In this document: positions 8,207 through 17,573 of the stretch, one piece after another
Numbering within the stretch: the stretch's first letter is position 1
Layout: every line of letters starts with the position of its first letter
From: Natranaerobius trueperi
GTDB taxonomy: Bacteria > Bacillota > Natranaerobiia > Natranaerobiales > Natranaerobiaceae
Length of the DNA: 64,000 bases
NCBI RefSeq assembly: GCF_002216005.1
Contig: NZ_NIQC01000007.1
Span: 1 to 64,000 of the forward strand
Direction of reading: 5' to 3'
Made by a program: the position numbers and the translations under genes
The notes under the pieces: model-generated
What the model saw: the letters and a program-made list of their open reading frames with translations, nothing else
Told to the model about the DNA's origin: nothing
The model's database searches: none

Positions 8207-9595
8207 ATGGATTTGAATTCATCTTTTTTAATAGTAGGATTAGGTAAAAGTGGATTAGCGGCTGTTGAAGTCTTAACTAAAAATTATGCATGTAATGTTT
8301 CAGTAACAGACAAGAAAACCATAGAAGATTTCAATGAAAATGTACAGAAATTACTTAATGAAGAAAAAGTTAAATTTATGACTGAATCTGAAGCTTCAGT
8401 GAATATTGATAAATTTGATGTAATTATCAAGAGTCCAGGTGTATTTATGGATAATGTAGTTATAACTGCTGCAATGAATCAAGGAAAAGTTGTATATGAT
8501 GAGCTAGAATTAGGTTATCAATTATTGAAGAAAAAACTCAAGAGACCAGAAGATAGAATCATAGCAATTACTGGGACTAATGGTAAAACAACTACTACTG
8601 AACTTGTTGGGGAAATTTTAAGAAGTGATAATAAACGAGTACATGTTGCAGGAAATGTTGGTGTACCATTAACAAAAGTAGTTCCTTTTGCTACAAATGA
8701 CGATTATTTTGTATTAGAAGTTTCTAGTTTTCAACTTGAAAATTTAGATAAGTTTAAACCAAAAGTGTCAGCTATATTAAATATCACCCCAGATCATTTA
8801 GATTGGCATGGAAGTTTTGAAAAATATTTAGAATCGAAAAAGAAAATTTTTATTAACCAAGATCAAAACGATTTTTTAGTAGTAAATAAGGATGATAAAG
8901 TGATTCAAAGTGTAGATAGTACAACAAAGGCTAGAGCTATATCGTTTTCTAAAAATAAGGATATAAATGTAGGAACCTACACATGGGATAATCAACTAAT
9001 GTATAAAAATGGTGGTGAATTAATTTCAATTATGCCAATTAATGAGATTACTTTACCAGGGGAACATAATTTAGAAAATGTCTTGGCAGCAACTGCTATT
9101 TCATTAACGTTAGAAGTTAACACGTATTCATTAAGGAATACCTTATCATCGTTTTTAGGAGTTTCTCATCGACTAGAGTTAGTTAGTGAAATAAGTGAAG
9201 TAAAATACATCAACGATTCTAAAGGAACAAATGTAGAAGCTTCTTTGAGAGCAATTAATGCGTTTAGATCTCCAATAATACTAATAGCAGGTGGAAAAGA
9301 TAAAGGAGCAGATTTTAGAGATTTTGCTAAAGAAATAAAAATAAACAATGTTAAATATGTGATACTTTTAGGAGAAACTAGTTCTAGAATTTCTGAAGTT
9401 TTAGAGAAAGAAGGATTTAATTCATATATTCATGTTGATAATATGGAAGAGGCAGTTGAGGTTAGTTATAATTCCTCTTCGGCTGGTGATGTTGTATTAT
9501 TATCCCCAGCTTGTGCAAGTTGGGATATGTACGACAGTTATGAAAAACGTGGAGAGCACTTTAAAAATTTGGTACTTTCATTCGGGGGTGAATGA
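8207..9595 (+). CDS. murD: UDP-N-acetylmuramoyl-L-alanine--D-glutamate ligase MurD
   Basis: Adds D-glutamate to UDP-MurNAc-L-Ala. The 462-residue protein shows an N-terminal Rossmann-like glycine-rich segment (VGLGKSGLAA), the ATP loop TGTNGKTTTTE and the C-terminal HRLE and INDSKGTN motifs of Mur ligases. ATG 8207 follows AGGAGAG; an in-frame GTG at 8186 lacks a ribosome-binding site. No murC is found in this window, so the L-alanine-adding step must be encoded elsewhere. Confidence 0.96.
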   Translation: MDLNSSFLIVGLGKSGLAAVEVLTKNYACNVSVTDKKTIEDFNENVQKLLNEEKVKFMTESEASVNIDKFDVIIKSPGVFMDNVVITAAMNQGKVVYDELELGYQLLKKKLKRPEDRIIAITGTNGKTTTTELVGEILRSDNKRVHVAGNVGVPLTKVVPFATNDDYFVLEVSSFQLENLDKFKPKVSAILNITPDHLDWHGSFEKYLESKKKIFINQDQNDFLVVNKDDKVIQSVDSTTKARAISFSKNKDINVGTYTWDNQLMYKNGGELISIMPINEITLPGEHNLENVLAATAISLTLEVNTYSLRNTLSSFLGVSHRLELVSEISEVKYINDSKGTNVEASLRAINAFRSPIILIAGGKDKGADFRDFAKEIKINNVKYVILLGETSSRISEVLEKEGFNSYIHVDNMEEAVEVSYNSSSAGDVVLLSPACASWDMYDSYEKRGEHFKNLVLSFGGE

Positions 9596-9596
9596 T

Positions 9597-10694
9597 TTGC
9601 AAAAAAACCAGTCAACTCCCGACTTTGCTTTGCTCATAGTTACAATGATTTTACTAGGCATAGGGTTAATTATGGTATTTAGTTCTAGTGCAATAGTATC
9701 ACAAGTTCAACGCGGTGATACTTATTATTTTCTAAAACGTCAAGCATTTTGGGCTGTTTTAGGATTAATTGGACTGTATATGACTAGTAGAATAAGTTAT
9801 TGGAAATGGAAGCTTTTGTCGATGCCAATCATGATCATGAATTTGATCTTGTTAGCAGCTGTTTTTATACCCGGTTTAGGTGTAAGAGTATATGGAGCAG
9901 AGCGCTGGATAGGTATTATGGGAGTAACAATACAACCTTCAGAATTTACCAAAATAGCCTTGATTATATTTGTGGCAACATTATTGACCAGAAAAAATCA
10001 TTCAGCTAAAAATTTCAAAAGTTTATCTATTGCTTTAGGAGCATTAGGAGCTAGTTGTCTTTTTATACTTATGCAACCAGATATGGGTACAGCTATTGCT
10101 ATTGCAGGCAGTGTGATGCTTGTGATTTATGTCGCTGGTATGAAGTATTCTCATATATTTGCTTTATCTTGTATTATGATCCCTGCTGGTATAAGTCTGG
10201 TTTTCAGGGAAGATTATAGGCGTAAGAGACTTTTATCTTTTCTTGACCCGTGGGAAGATCAATTAGAAAGTGGTTATCAAATTATCCAATCTTTATATGC
10301 ACTTGGGCCAGGTGGATTAATCGGTACTGGTTTGGGAAGGAGTCGACAAAAGTTTTTTTATTTACCTGAACCACATAATGACTTTATTTTTGCTGTTATA
10401 GGTGAAGAATTAGGTTTTATTGGTGCAAGTTTAGTTGTAATATTGTTTTTTATTTTTATTTGGAGAGGAATTAAAATCGCAATGCAATCATCAGATATGT
10501 TTGGTTCTTTATTAGCCACTGGTATCACTTCTCTGATTGGTTTGCAAGCATTTATGAACATTGCTGTGGTAACAGCTTCTATGCCAGTTACTGGTATTAA
10601 TTTACCCTTAATTAGTGCTGGAGGATCTTCACTATTTTTTACATTGAGTGCTATTGGAATTTTACTCAATGTTTCAAAGTATAATCATCCTTAA
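9597..10694 (+). CDS. ftsW: SEDS peptidoglycan glycosyltransferase FtsW/SpoVE
   Basis: Polymerises lipid II at the septum as partner of the class B PBP. The protein has about ten hydrophobic segments over 365 residues, with the SEDS signatures LSFLDPW, GPGGLIGTGLG and LPEPHNDFIF plus a conserved glutamate-rich loop. TTG 9597 is chosen because GGGGGTGA lies just upstream at normal spacing; GTG 9588 is an alternative start. The gene begins 2 bases after murD ends. There is no second SEDS gene here, so division and spore cortex roles may be shared. Confidence 0.94.
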   Translation: MQKNQSTPDFALLIVTMILLGIGLIMVFSSSAIVSQVQRGDTYYFLKRQAFWAVLGLIGLYMTSRISYWKWKLLSMPIMIMNLILLAAVFIPGLGVRVYGAERWIGIMGVTIQPSEFTKIALIIFVATLLTRKNHSAKNFKSLSIALGALGASCLFILMQPDMGTAIAIAGSVMLVIYVAGMKYSHIFALSCIMIPAGISLVFREDYRRKRLLSFLDPWEDQLESGYQIIQSLYALGPGGLIGTGLGRSRQKFFYLPEPHNDFIFAVIGEELGFIGASLVVILFFIFIWRGIKIAMQSSDMFGSLLATGITSLIGLQAFMNIAVVTASMPVTGINLPLISAGGSSLFFTLSAIGILLNVSKYNHP

Positions 10695-10713
10695 CATAGT
10701 AAGGAGGAACCTT

Positions 10714-11823
10714 ATGAAAGTGTTAGTAACAGGTGGGGGTACAGGGGGGCACATTTACCCTGCCCTTGCCGTGATAAATATATTAAATAAAAAATATCCT
10801 AAAGCTGAAACTTTGTATGTGGGGACATCTACGGGGATGGAACAAAAAATTGTTCCGGAAAAAGGATTAGATTTTACTACAATCAATGCAAGAGGTTTAC
10901 CACGTAAATTAAATAAAGATTTATTATATTTTAGTCGTGATCTAATGAAAGGAATTAACCAATCAAAAAGAATTATAAAAGAGTTCACCCCAGACGTTGT
11001 TCTAGGCACTGGGGGATATGTATGTGGACCTGTATTACTAGCAGCTAAGAAGTTTCGAATTCCTACTGTTATTCATGAACAAAATGCAATTCCGGGTATA
11101 ACTAATAAATATTTATCGAGAATGGTAGACTATACATGTGTGAGCTTTCCGGAATCAAAAAAATATTTCAAAAAAGCCAAGAATATTATTGTAACCGGAA
11201 ATCCAAGAGCAGAAGAGTTGAACCAAAAATCTCAAGATGAAGCCCTGAAGTCTTTTGATTTATCGGCTAATAAAAAAACTATATTAATTGTAAGTGGTAG
11301 TAGAGGAGCACAGGTAATTAATAAGATTATGTCACAAGCTATTCCTGAAATATTAACTAGTTCAAATAAAATCCAAATTATCTATGTGACTGGAAATGAG
11401 TATTATGATGATATCAAAAGTGAGATAGAAAATAATATCGATTATACTAGTGTTGATAATTTAAAATTTTATCCATACTTAAAAAATATGCCTGATGCCT
11501 TAGCGAGTGCTGATTTAGTTGTTAGCCGTGCAGGCGCAACTACTCTTGCTGAACTGACTGCAGCAGGAAAACCATCAATATTGATCCCTTCTCCTAATGT
11601 TACCAATAATCATCAAATGGTAAATGCCAGTATATTGGCGCAGAGAGGAGCAGCTAAATTAATAGAAGAAAATAACTTGACTAAGGAAAAGGTAACAGAA
11701 GTATTGAATGAAATTATTCTAGATGAGGAAAAATTAAATGAAATGAAAAAACTAAACTTTGAATTAGGATATCCCAAAGCTGCTAGTAATGTTTGTGATG
11801 TTCTAAGTTCTTTTATAGGATAA
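10714..11823 (+). CDS. murG: Lipid II synthase MurG (UDP-GlcNAc transferase)
   Basis: Peripheral membrane GT28-family glycosyltransferase that adds GlcNAc to lipid I on the inner leaflet. The 369-residue protein has the glycine-rich loop GGGTGGHIYPA at the N terminus, a second glycine region (SGSRGAQ) opening the C-terminal half, and the donor-binding block RAGATTLAE followed by NHQ. ATG 10714 follows a strong AAGGAGGA site; upstream in-frame starts would run into ftsW. A 113-base gap follows before murB. Confidence 0.97.
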   Translation: MKVLVTGGGTGGHIYPALAVINILNKKYPKAETLYVGTSTGMEQKIVPEKGLDFTTINARGLPRKLNKDLLYFSRDLMKGINQSKRIIKEFTPDVVLGTGGYVCGPVLLAAKKFRIPTVIHEQNAIPGITNKYLSRMVDYTCVSFPESKKYFKKAKNIIVTGNPRAEELNQKSQDEALKSFDLSANKKTILIVSGSRGAQVINKIMSQAIPEILTSSNKIQIIYVTGNEYYDDIKSEIENNIDYTSVDNLKFYPYLKNMPDALASADLVVSRAGATTLAELTAAGKPSILIPSPNVTNNHQMVNASILAQRGAAKLIEENNLTKEKVTEVLNEIILDEEKLNEMKKLNFELGYPKAASNVCDVLSSFIG

Positions 11824-11899
11824 ATAATTCTTCTTCATACAAATTACGGACAAGCTATTAAGTGACATATGAAATGTTTATCGCATATCATATATTAAG

Positions 11900-11913
11900 A
11901 TTGTGGCCACAAT
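11900..11913. promoter_or_regulatory. 14-bp perfect palindrome upstream of murB
   Basis: ATTGTGG is followed immediately by its reverse complement CCACAAT, 24 bases before the murB start and in the only sizeable gap inside the mur run. A looser inverted pair (ATATGA and TCATAT) lies further upstream. It could be a repressor site for an internal promoter. No protein family is suggested by the sequence. Confidence 0.3.
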
Positions 11914-11936
11914 ATAGTTAAAGGAGCGGACCTAGA

Positions 11937-12860
11937 ATGAATGATGGATATGCTAAATTAATATCGAAAATATCTAGCCCATGGTATAAAAATGTACCTT
12001 TGAAAAACTTAACTTCTTTTAAAATTGGTGGTCCGTGTGACCTATTTATTGAACTAAAATCAGAACAAGATTTGAAAACATGTTTGACAGTTTGCTATTC
12101 AAATGATATCCCGTGGTTTTTGCTAGGTAATGGCTCAAACCTTTTAGTAGCTGATGAAGGCTTTCGTGGTGTAGTTTTAAAATTAGGGGATAATTTTGAT
12201 TATATTCAACCTATACGCCAAACAGAATTCAAATTAGGAGCAGCAAGTTTATTACCACAAGTCGCTAATCGCTTGACAAATAAAGGATATTCTGGACTAG
12301 AGTGGGCAGCAATGATACCTGGAAGTATTGGAGGTATAGCTCGATCTAATGCAGGAGCTTTTTCAAATGATTTTTGTAATTTATTAAGAAGCGTTGATGG
12401 TTATAAAACTAACGGAGATAAAATCCGTTACTCTAAAAGTCAGTTAAAATTTGGTTATCGATATTCAGATCTGATTACACAAAGGGTAGTGGTCACATCT
12501 GTAAACCTATCTTTATCTTCTGATTTTAATAATACTTCTAAAGAGAAATTAAAAAAATTAATTCAGCTGCGTAAACAAAAGCAACCTCATGAACCAAGCG
12601 CTGGAAGTGTTTTTGTAAACCCTCCAGGTTATACAGCTGGTGAACTGGTGGATCTATGCGGCTTAAAAGGATACAAGATAGGTGGGGCACAAATTTCTAC
12701 AAAACATGCCAATTTTATTGTTAATAGAGATGATGCTAAGGCGCAAGATGTATTAGATTTAATTAATATAGCTCAAACTCAAGTGAAAGAAAAATTTGGT
12801 GTAGAGCTAAAGTTAGAAGTAAAAGTATTGGGAGAGATTGGGGGTGCAAACTATGGATAA
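11937..12860 (+). CDS. murB: UDP-N-acetylenolpyruvoylglucosamine reductase MurB
   Basis: FAD-dependent enzyme that reduces enolpyruvyl-UDP-GlcNAc to UDP-MurNAc with NADPH. The 307 residues include the FAD-binding core (LGNGSNLLV, then IPGSIGGIA and SNAGAF) and the segment AGSVFVNPPG that carries the proton-donating serine. It is of the shorter Gram-positive type. ATG follows AAAGGAGCGG. Its last 8 bases overlap murA, the enzyme of the preceding step, which indicates translational coupling. Confidence 0.96.
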   Translation: MNDGYAKLISKISSPWYKNVPLKNLTSFKIGGPCDLFIELKSEQDLKTCLTVCYSNDIPWFLLGNGSNLLVADEGFRGVVLKLGDNFDYIQPIRQTEFKLGAASLLPQVANRLTNKGYSGLEWAAMIPGSIGGIARSNAGAFSNDFCNLLRSVDGYKTNGDKIRYSKSQLKFGYRYSDLITQRVVVTSVNLSLSSDFNNTSKEKLKKLIQLRKQKQPHEPSAGSVFVNPPGYTAGELVDLCGLKGYKIGGAQISTKHANFIVNRDDAKAQDVLDLINIAQTQVKEKFGVELKLEVKVLGEIGGANYG

Positions 12861-14154
12861 ATTTGTAATATCCGGCTGGGATCAGTTAAATGGAAAAGTA
12901 AGAATCCATGGAGCAAAGAATTCAGCACTCCCCTTATTAGCTGCTTCTATATTAGCAGAAGAAAAAGTTGTAATCAGAGATGTACCTAACTTACGTGATG
13001 TACGTGCGATGGTTAAGATAATTACAGAGCTAGGTGGTACTGTGATCAGATCTTCTGAAGGTATGCAAATTAATACAGTCCATCTTAATTCAGGAACAAT
13101 ACCAAAAAAATTAATGCAAGAGATGAGATCTAGTATTGTAATCTGTGGTTCGATTATAAATAAAATTGGCTGGGTGAAGGTTTCTCCACCTGGTGGATGT
13201 GCTATAGGAAACCGTCCTATTGATCTTCATTTAAAAGGCTTTAAAAAATTGGGCTGTGAGATTTTTGAAAAAAATGATGAAATTTTAATTAAAGCTCCAA
13301 AACATGGATTGAAAGGTGCAAAAATAGAGTTAGATTACCCTAGTGTAGGAGCAACTGAGAATGTTATGATGGCTGCAGCTCAAGCAAAAGGAACAACTGA
13401 GATATATAATCCAGCAAAAGAACCAGAAATACAAGATCTAGCAAACTTTATAAATGCATTGGGAGGAAATGTCAAAGGAGCAGGAACTGAAAAGATAACA
13501 ATAGAAGGTAAACAGAGTATGCAAGGAACTGACTACCGTATTATCCCTGATAGAATTGTTGCAGGAACTTATATGTTAGCAGGAGCTATAACGCGTAGTG
13601 AGATCACACTTACAAATGTAGTCCCTGAGCATATACGAGGGTTGGCTAACTTATTAGAACAATGTGGTGTTCAAGTGATATTTGGTGAAAAAAATGTTAC
13701 TATTTCAGCAAAAAATCGTAATATAGTTTCACCTAAACACGTAACGACACAGCCTTACCCTGGCTTTCCGACTGATATGCAACCACAGTTGTTAGCATTT
13801 TCCTGTTTTACTGAAGGTACCAGTTTCATTACAGAAAAAATTTTCGATGGAAGATTCAACCATGTTCCTGAATTAAGAAAGTTAGGTGCGAAAATTGAAG
13901 TTAAAAAACAAACCGCAAAAGTAACTGGGGTTTCTGTTTTAAGCGGAACAGTAGTTGAAGCTACTGATCTAAGAGCAGGGGCAGCTTTGGTCTTAGCAGC
14001 TTTAGGGGCGGAAGGTGTAACGGTTATAGAAAATATAGATCATATAGAAAGAGGACATGAGAGTTTTGATGAAGATTTAAAATCATTAGGTGCTAATATA
14101 TTAAGGATACCTAAAAATCAAATAACTCACTTATCAAATGAAAACGCCTATTAA
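12853..14154 (+). CDS. murA: UDP-N-acetylglucosamine 1-carboxyvinyltransferase MurA
   Basis: Catalyses the first committed step of peptidoglycan synthesis, transfer of enolpyruvate from PEP to UDP-GlcNAc. The 433-residue protein has the substrate pair KN in HGAKNSALPL near residue 20. The active-site cysteine is in GGCAIGNRPID near residue 116, so it should be the ordinary fosfomycin-sensitive form (inference). ATG 12853 follows GGGGGTG; TTG 12838 is a less likely in-frame alternative. The stop codon lies in the loop of a perfect 11-bp hairpin. Confidence 0.97.
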   Translation: MDKFVISGWDQLNGKVRIHGAKNSALPLLAASILAEEKVVIRDVPNLRDVRAMVKIITELGGTVIRSSEGMQINTVHLNSGTIPKKLMQEMRSSIVICGSIINKIGWVKVSPPGGCAIGNRPIDLHLKGFKKLGCEIFEKNDEILIKAPKHGLKGAKIELDYPSVGATENVMMAAAQAKGTTEIYNPAKEPEIQDLANFINALGGNVKGAGTEKITIEGKQSMQGTDYRIIPDRIVAGTYMLAGAITRSEITLTNVVPEHIRGLANLLEQCGVQVIFGEKNVTISAKNRNIVSPKHVTTQPYPGFPTDMQPQLLAFSCFTEGTSFITEKIFDGRFNHVPELRKLGAKIEVKKQTAKVTGVSVLSGTVVEATDLRAGAALVLAALGAEGVTVIENIDHIERGHESFDEDLKSLGANILRIPKNQITHLSNENAY

Positions 14155-14167
14155 TCTAGGCGTTTTC
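14140..14167 (+). repeat. 11-bp perfect hairpin spanning the murA stop codon
   Basis: GAAAACGCCTA (14140-14150) pairs with TAGGCGTTTTC (14157-14167), with the murA TAA in the 6-base loop. No T tract follows; the ftsQ ribosome-binding site begins 3 bases later. It is therefore more likely to be an RNA-stability or partial attenuation element than a full terminator. Confidence 0.7.
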
Positions 14168-14180
14168 ATGGAGGTTTTAT

Positions 14181-14948
14181 ATGGACAAGCTTAATAAGAA
14201 AAGGCGTAAAACAATAAAAAAGAATAATAAAAGAATAAAGAAAACAATTTGGGTAGTTTTACTTAGTTGTTTAGGTCTTTTAGCCCTTGTTTTTACTATG
14301 ACTTCAAGTTATTTTGTTATTGACGATATATATATAATTGGGACTAACTACATTAGAGAAGAAAAAGTGAAGGATCTGATAAAAGATCATAATATGAATT
14401 ATTGGTTTTTAAAAGAAAGAGATATAAAAGAAACACTTTCTTTAAATCATTTGATAGATGACGTCATAACTGTTGAGAAGAGTTTCCCAAATGATATATA
14501 TATAGAAGTTGATGAAAAACGACCAGAAGCACTATTGATATATGAGGGAGAACATTATTTAGTATCGTCAGATTCAACAATATTAGAAGAAGTATCTAAT
14601 CTTTCACAAGGGCTACCATTTGTAACTGGAACAGAAGGTTTGTTCTCTGAAATTAAAGTAGGTAATTCTTTAGAAAGTCAACTATCTTCTTCAGTAGAAA
14701 GTATATTTAAAAGTATCGCAAAATATGAGTTAAACAATATATCTGAAATTAAATTAACAGAAGATAAGTTTAGACTCTATTTAGATAATGGCTTTTTAGT
14801 TAAACTCGGTACATATTCAGATATCGAACAAAAATTTGATACTCTAAAAAATGTTCAACACAAATTATATAATTTAAGTGATAATTATTATCTAGATTTA
14901 CGTGTCCCAAGTAATCCAGTTTTAGTTGAAAATGGAAAAGATAGTTAA
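14181..14948 (+). CDS. ftsQ: Cell division protein FtsQ/DivIB
   Basis: Bitopic divisome protein of 255 residues. It has a very basic cytoplasmic tail (residues 1-24), one membrane helix at about 25-48, then an extracytoplasmic POTRA domain (IDDIYIIGTNYI onward) and a beta domain. It is expected to complex with FtsL and DivIC/FtsB and to regulate septal wall synthesis. Sequence conservation in the family is weak; topology, POTRA signature and position before ftsA-ftsZ make the call secure. Confidence 0.9.
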   Translation: MDKLNKKRRKTIKKNNKRIKKTIWVVLLSCLGLLALVFTMTSSYFVIDDIYIIGTNYIREEKVKDLIKDHNMNYWFLKERDIKETLSLNHLIDDVITVEKSFPNDIYIEVDEKRPEALLIYEGEHYLVSSDSTILEEVSNLSQGLPFVTGTEGLFSEIKVGNSLESQLSSSVESIFKSIAKYELNNISEIKLTEDKFRLYLDNGFLVKLGTYSDIEQKFDTLKNVQHKLYNLSDNYYLDLRVPSNPVLVENGKDS

Positions 14949-15040
14949 TAATTTTAGTGTACATAAAAAAAGGAAATTTTTTATAGACGTTGAAGTATTT
15001 AATAATAGTATATTTGTAGTGTTTGATGGGAGGTGCTAGT

Positions 15041-16267
15041 TTGGTCACAAAAAATATAATTACCAGTTTAGATATTGGCACCACCCATGTTCGCGTTATA
15101 GTTGGCGAAATGGGGACCGGTGATAATATAAATATAATCGGTGTTGGGACAAGTCTATCAGATGGTATTAAAAATGGTGGGATTGTAGATCTAGAAAAAA
15201 CTATTGATGGAATTACAAGTGCAGTTGAACAAGCTGAAAGAATGGCAGGAGTAGAAATTGAGTCAGTTTTTGTAGGCGTTGTAGGATCGCATGTTCAATT
15301 GATAGAAAATAATGGTGTTGTTGCAGTTAGTCGTGATGATAAAGAAATTACACCCGAAGATGTTGATAGAGCTATCCAAGCAGCAAAAGTAATAGCTTTA
15401 CCTCCCGATAGAGAAATAATTGATGTTATCCCAAGGCAATTCATAGTAGATGGGTATGATGGAATTAAAGATCCTGTCGGGATGCTTGGTGTGAGAATGG
15501 AAGTTGAAGCTCTAGTACTAGCAGGGAAAAGTACAAGTGTACATAATATCTTACGGTGTGTTACAAGGGCAGGATTAGATGTAGATGGGCTAGTACTGAA
15601 CCCAATGGCCAATGCAGAAGCAGTACTTACAAATGATGAAAAAGAACTAGGAGTAGTTTTAGTTGATATTGGAGGCGGTACTGTAGAGATAGGTGTTTTC
15701 CAAAATGGACATTTACATCAATTAGATGTAATAAATGTTGGTGGAAATTTTATTACTAATGATATAGCTGTTGGTCTTAAAACACCACAAGAAGAAGCTG
15801 AACAACTTAAAGTTAAACATGGAATAGCATTGACTGAAATAGCAGATAATGACAAAATGTTAGAGATAGTACAAGTAGGAAAAAAAGAATCAGTCAAAAT
15901 TGATGCAGTTGAACTTACAGAGATCATTGAACCACGTGTACAAGAGATTTTTTATTTAGTAGGGGAAAGGCTCGATCAACTTGGTTATAATAGCAATGAT
16001 CTGGCAGCCGGGATTGTTTTAACAGGAGGTGTTACAAAGTTAAAGGGTGTTAAAGAAATTGCAGAACACGAACTAAATGCTCATATTCGTATTGCCGAAC
16101 CCAGATTATTAGGGGCAAATAATCCTATTTATTCTGTCGGGGTTGGTATTATTCAATATGTAACTGAAAACAACCTTCATTCTCTTGAACCTGAAGGGAA
16201 TGAAAATACACAGCTTACAGGAGTTATAACAAAAGTTAAGGATTGGGTGTTAGATTTTTTTGAATAA
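15041..16267 (+). CDS. ftsA: Cell division protein FtsA
   Basis: Actin-fold ATPase that anchors FtsZ filaments to the membrane. The 408-residue chain opens with the phosphate loop SLDIGTTHVRV, has a second phosphate motif VDIGGGTVEI and the adenosine motif LTGGVTKLKG. It ends in an amphipathic helix (KVKDWVLDFFE) that should insert in the membrane. TTG 15041 is chosen because GGGAGGTG sits 5 bases upstream; ATG 15026 overlaps that site and would add non-conserved residues. Confidence 0.97.
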   Translation: MVTKNIITSLDIGTTHVRVIVGEMGTGDNINIIGVGTSLSDGIKNGGIVDLEKTIDGITSAVEQAERMAGVEIESVFVGVVGSHVQLIENNGVVAVSRDDKEITPEDVDRAIQAAKVIALPPDREIIDVIPRQFIVDGYDGIKDPVGMLGVRMEVEALVLAGKSTSVHNILRCVTRAGLDVDGLVLNPMANAEAVLTNDEKELGVVLVDIGGGTVEIGVFQNGHLHQLDVINVGGNFITNDIAVGLKTPQEEAEQLKVKHGIALTEIADNDKMLEIVQVGKKESVKIDAVELTEIIEPRVQEIFYLVGERLDQLGYNSNDLAAGIVLTGGVTKLKGVKEIAEHELNAHIRIAEPRLLGANNPIYSVGVGIIQYVTENNLHSLEPEGNENTQLTGVITKVKDWVLDFFE

Positions 16268-16319
16268 ACATCTGATTATATACAATAATTTTATCTGCTA
16301 GAGAAGGAGGGGAATGCCC

Positions 16320-17417
16320 ATGCTGGAATTTGATATGGAAACAGATCAGTTTGCACAAATTAAAGTTATTGGAGTTGGTGGAGGAGGAAATAATGCAGTG
16401 AACCGTATGATATCCTCCGGATTAGGTGGTGTCGAATTTGTGGCAGTAAATACAGATTCACAGGCACTAAACATTTCTGAGGCCAACTTAAAGCTACAAT
16501 TAGGACAAAACTTGACCAAAGGGTTAGGAGCAGGAGCTAACCCAGAAGTAGGAAAAAAAGCGGCTGAAGAAAGCCGTGATGAAATAGAACAAGCTTTAAA
16601 AGGCGCAGATATGGTTTTTGTTACAGCAGGAATGGGTGGTGGAACAGGTACTGGTGCAGCACCTGTTATAGCTAATATTGCAAGAGAGCTAGGAGCTTTA
16701 ACCGTTGGAGTTTGTACTAAACCATTTACTTTTGAGGGACGTAAAAGAAAAAAACAGGCCGAGACTGGAATAGAAGAGATTAAACAAAGTGTTGATACTC
16801 TGATTGTTATACCTAATGATAGGTTACTTCAAGTGGTAGAGAAAAAAACGACTATGGTTGAAGCCTTTGGAGTTGCTGATGAAGTTTTATTGCAAGGTGT
16901 TCAAGGAATTTCTGATTTAATAACTGTACCAGGTTTGATAAACCTAGATTTTGCTGATGTTAAAACTATTATGACAGATACAGGAACTGCATTAATGGGA
17001 ATTGGTTCGAGTGATGATGATAACAGGGCTGTTGAAGCTGCTAAATCAGCTACTTTAAGTCCGTTGTTAGAAACAAGTATCGAAGGAGCTAAAGGAATAT
17101 TATTAAATATAACTGGTGGATCAAACCTAGGTCTAGTTGAAGTTAATGAAGCTGCTGATATTGTAGCTGAAGCAGCTTCAGAAGATGCTAATATAATTTT
17201 TGGTGCAGTAATTGATGATAATATGGGGGATGAAGTAAAGGTTACTGTAATAGCTACAGGTTTTGACGATGATGAACGACAAGGGCAATTGCAAAATGAA
17301 CAGCAACATAATAATGTTCAAAAAGCTACCAAAGAAGAATTAGCCAATAGTTCTTTTGTTGGAGATGACATTAACATACCAGCATTCTTACGAAGGAAGA
17401 AAAATTCCGACAAGTAA
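16320..17417 (+). CDS. ftsZ: Cell division protein FtsZ
   Basis: Tubulin-like GTPase that builds the Z ring. The signature GGGTGTG is at residues 106-112, with the T7 loop region intact. The C-terminal peptide ([13 protein letters not shown]) that binds FtsA and SepF is preserved at the end of an acidic, glutamine- and asparagine-rich linker. ATG 16320 gives the conserved N terminus MLEF and a 9-base spacing from AGGAGG; ATG 16314 two codons earlier is too close to it. A strong terminator follows at 17423. Confidence 0.98.
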   Translation: MLEFDMETDQFAQIKVIGVGGGGNNAVNRMISSGLGGVEFVAVNTDSQALNISEANLKLQLGQNLTKGLGAGANPEVGKKAAEESRDEIEQALKGADMVFVTAGMGGGTGTGAAPVIANIARELGALTVGVCTKPFTFEGRKRKKQAETGIEEIKQSVDTLIVIPNDRLLQVVEKKTTMVEAFGVADEVLLQGVQGISDLITVPGLINLDFADVKTIMTDTGTALMGIGSSDDDNRAVEAAKSATLSPLLETSIEGAKGILLNITGGSNLGLVEVNEAADIVAEAASEDANIIFGAVIDDNMGDEVKVTVIATGFDDDERQGQLQNEQQHNNVQKATKEELANSSFVGDDINIPAFLRRKKNSDK

Positions 17418-17422
17418 TAGTT

Positions 17423-17452
17423 AAGAGCGACTAAATTAGTCGCTCTTTTTTT
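17423..17452 (+). terminator. Terminator after ftsZ
   Basis: AAGAGCGACT pairs with AGTCGCTCTT around a short AT loop and is followed by seven T. It closes the dcw operon and separates it from the sporulation block. Confidence 0.9.
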
Positions 17453-17467
17453 ATGTTTATATATTGT

Positions 17468-17510
17468 TTATGACAAACTTTTTTAACCTATAATGATATA
17501 ATTGTCATAA
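17468..17510 (+). promoter_or_regulatory. Promoter region of the spoIIGA operon with an inverted repeat
   Basis: Two TATAAT hexamers (17489-17494 and 17497-17502) lie between TTATGACAA (17468-17476) and its exact reverse complement TTGTCATAA (17502-17510). ATGACA at 17470-17475 is 21 bases from the second TATAAT. The Bacillus spoIIG promoter, activated by Spo0A, is also known for an over-long spacer of about 22 bases. The arms match the Spo0A box TGTCGAA at only 5 of 7 positions, so assignment to Spo0A is tentative. Confidence 0.4.
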
Positions 17511-17573
17511 CTGAAATAACTGATGAATAATTTTATACAGGACAAGTTCGTCTGGAGGAGGGATGTACCTAAA

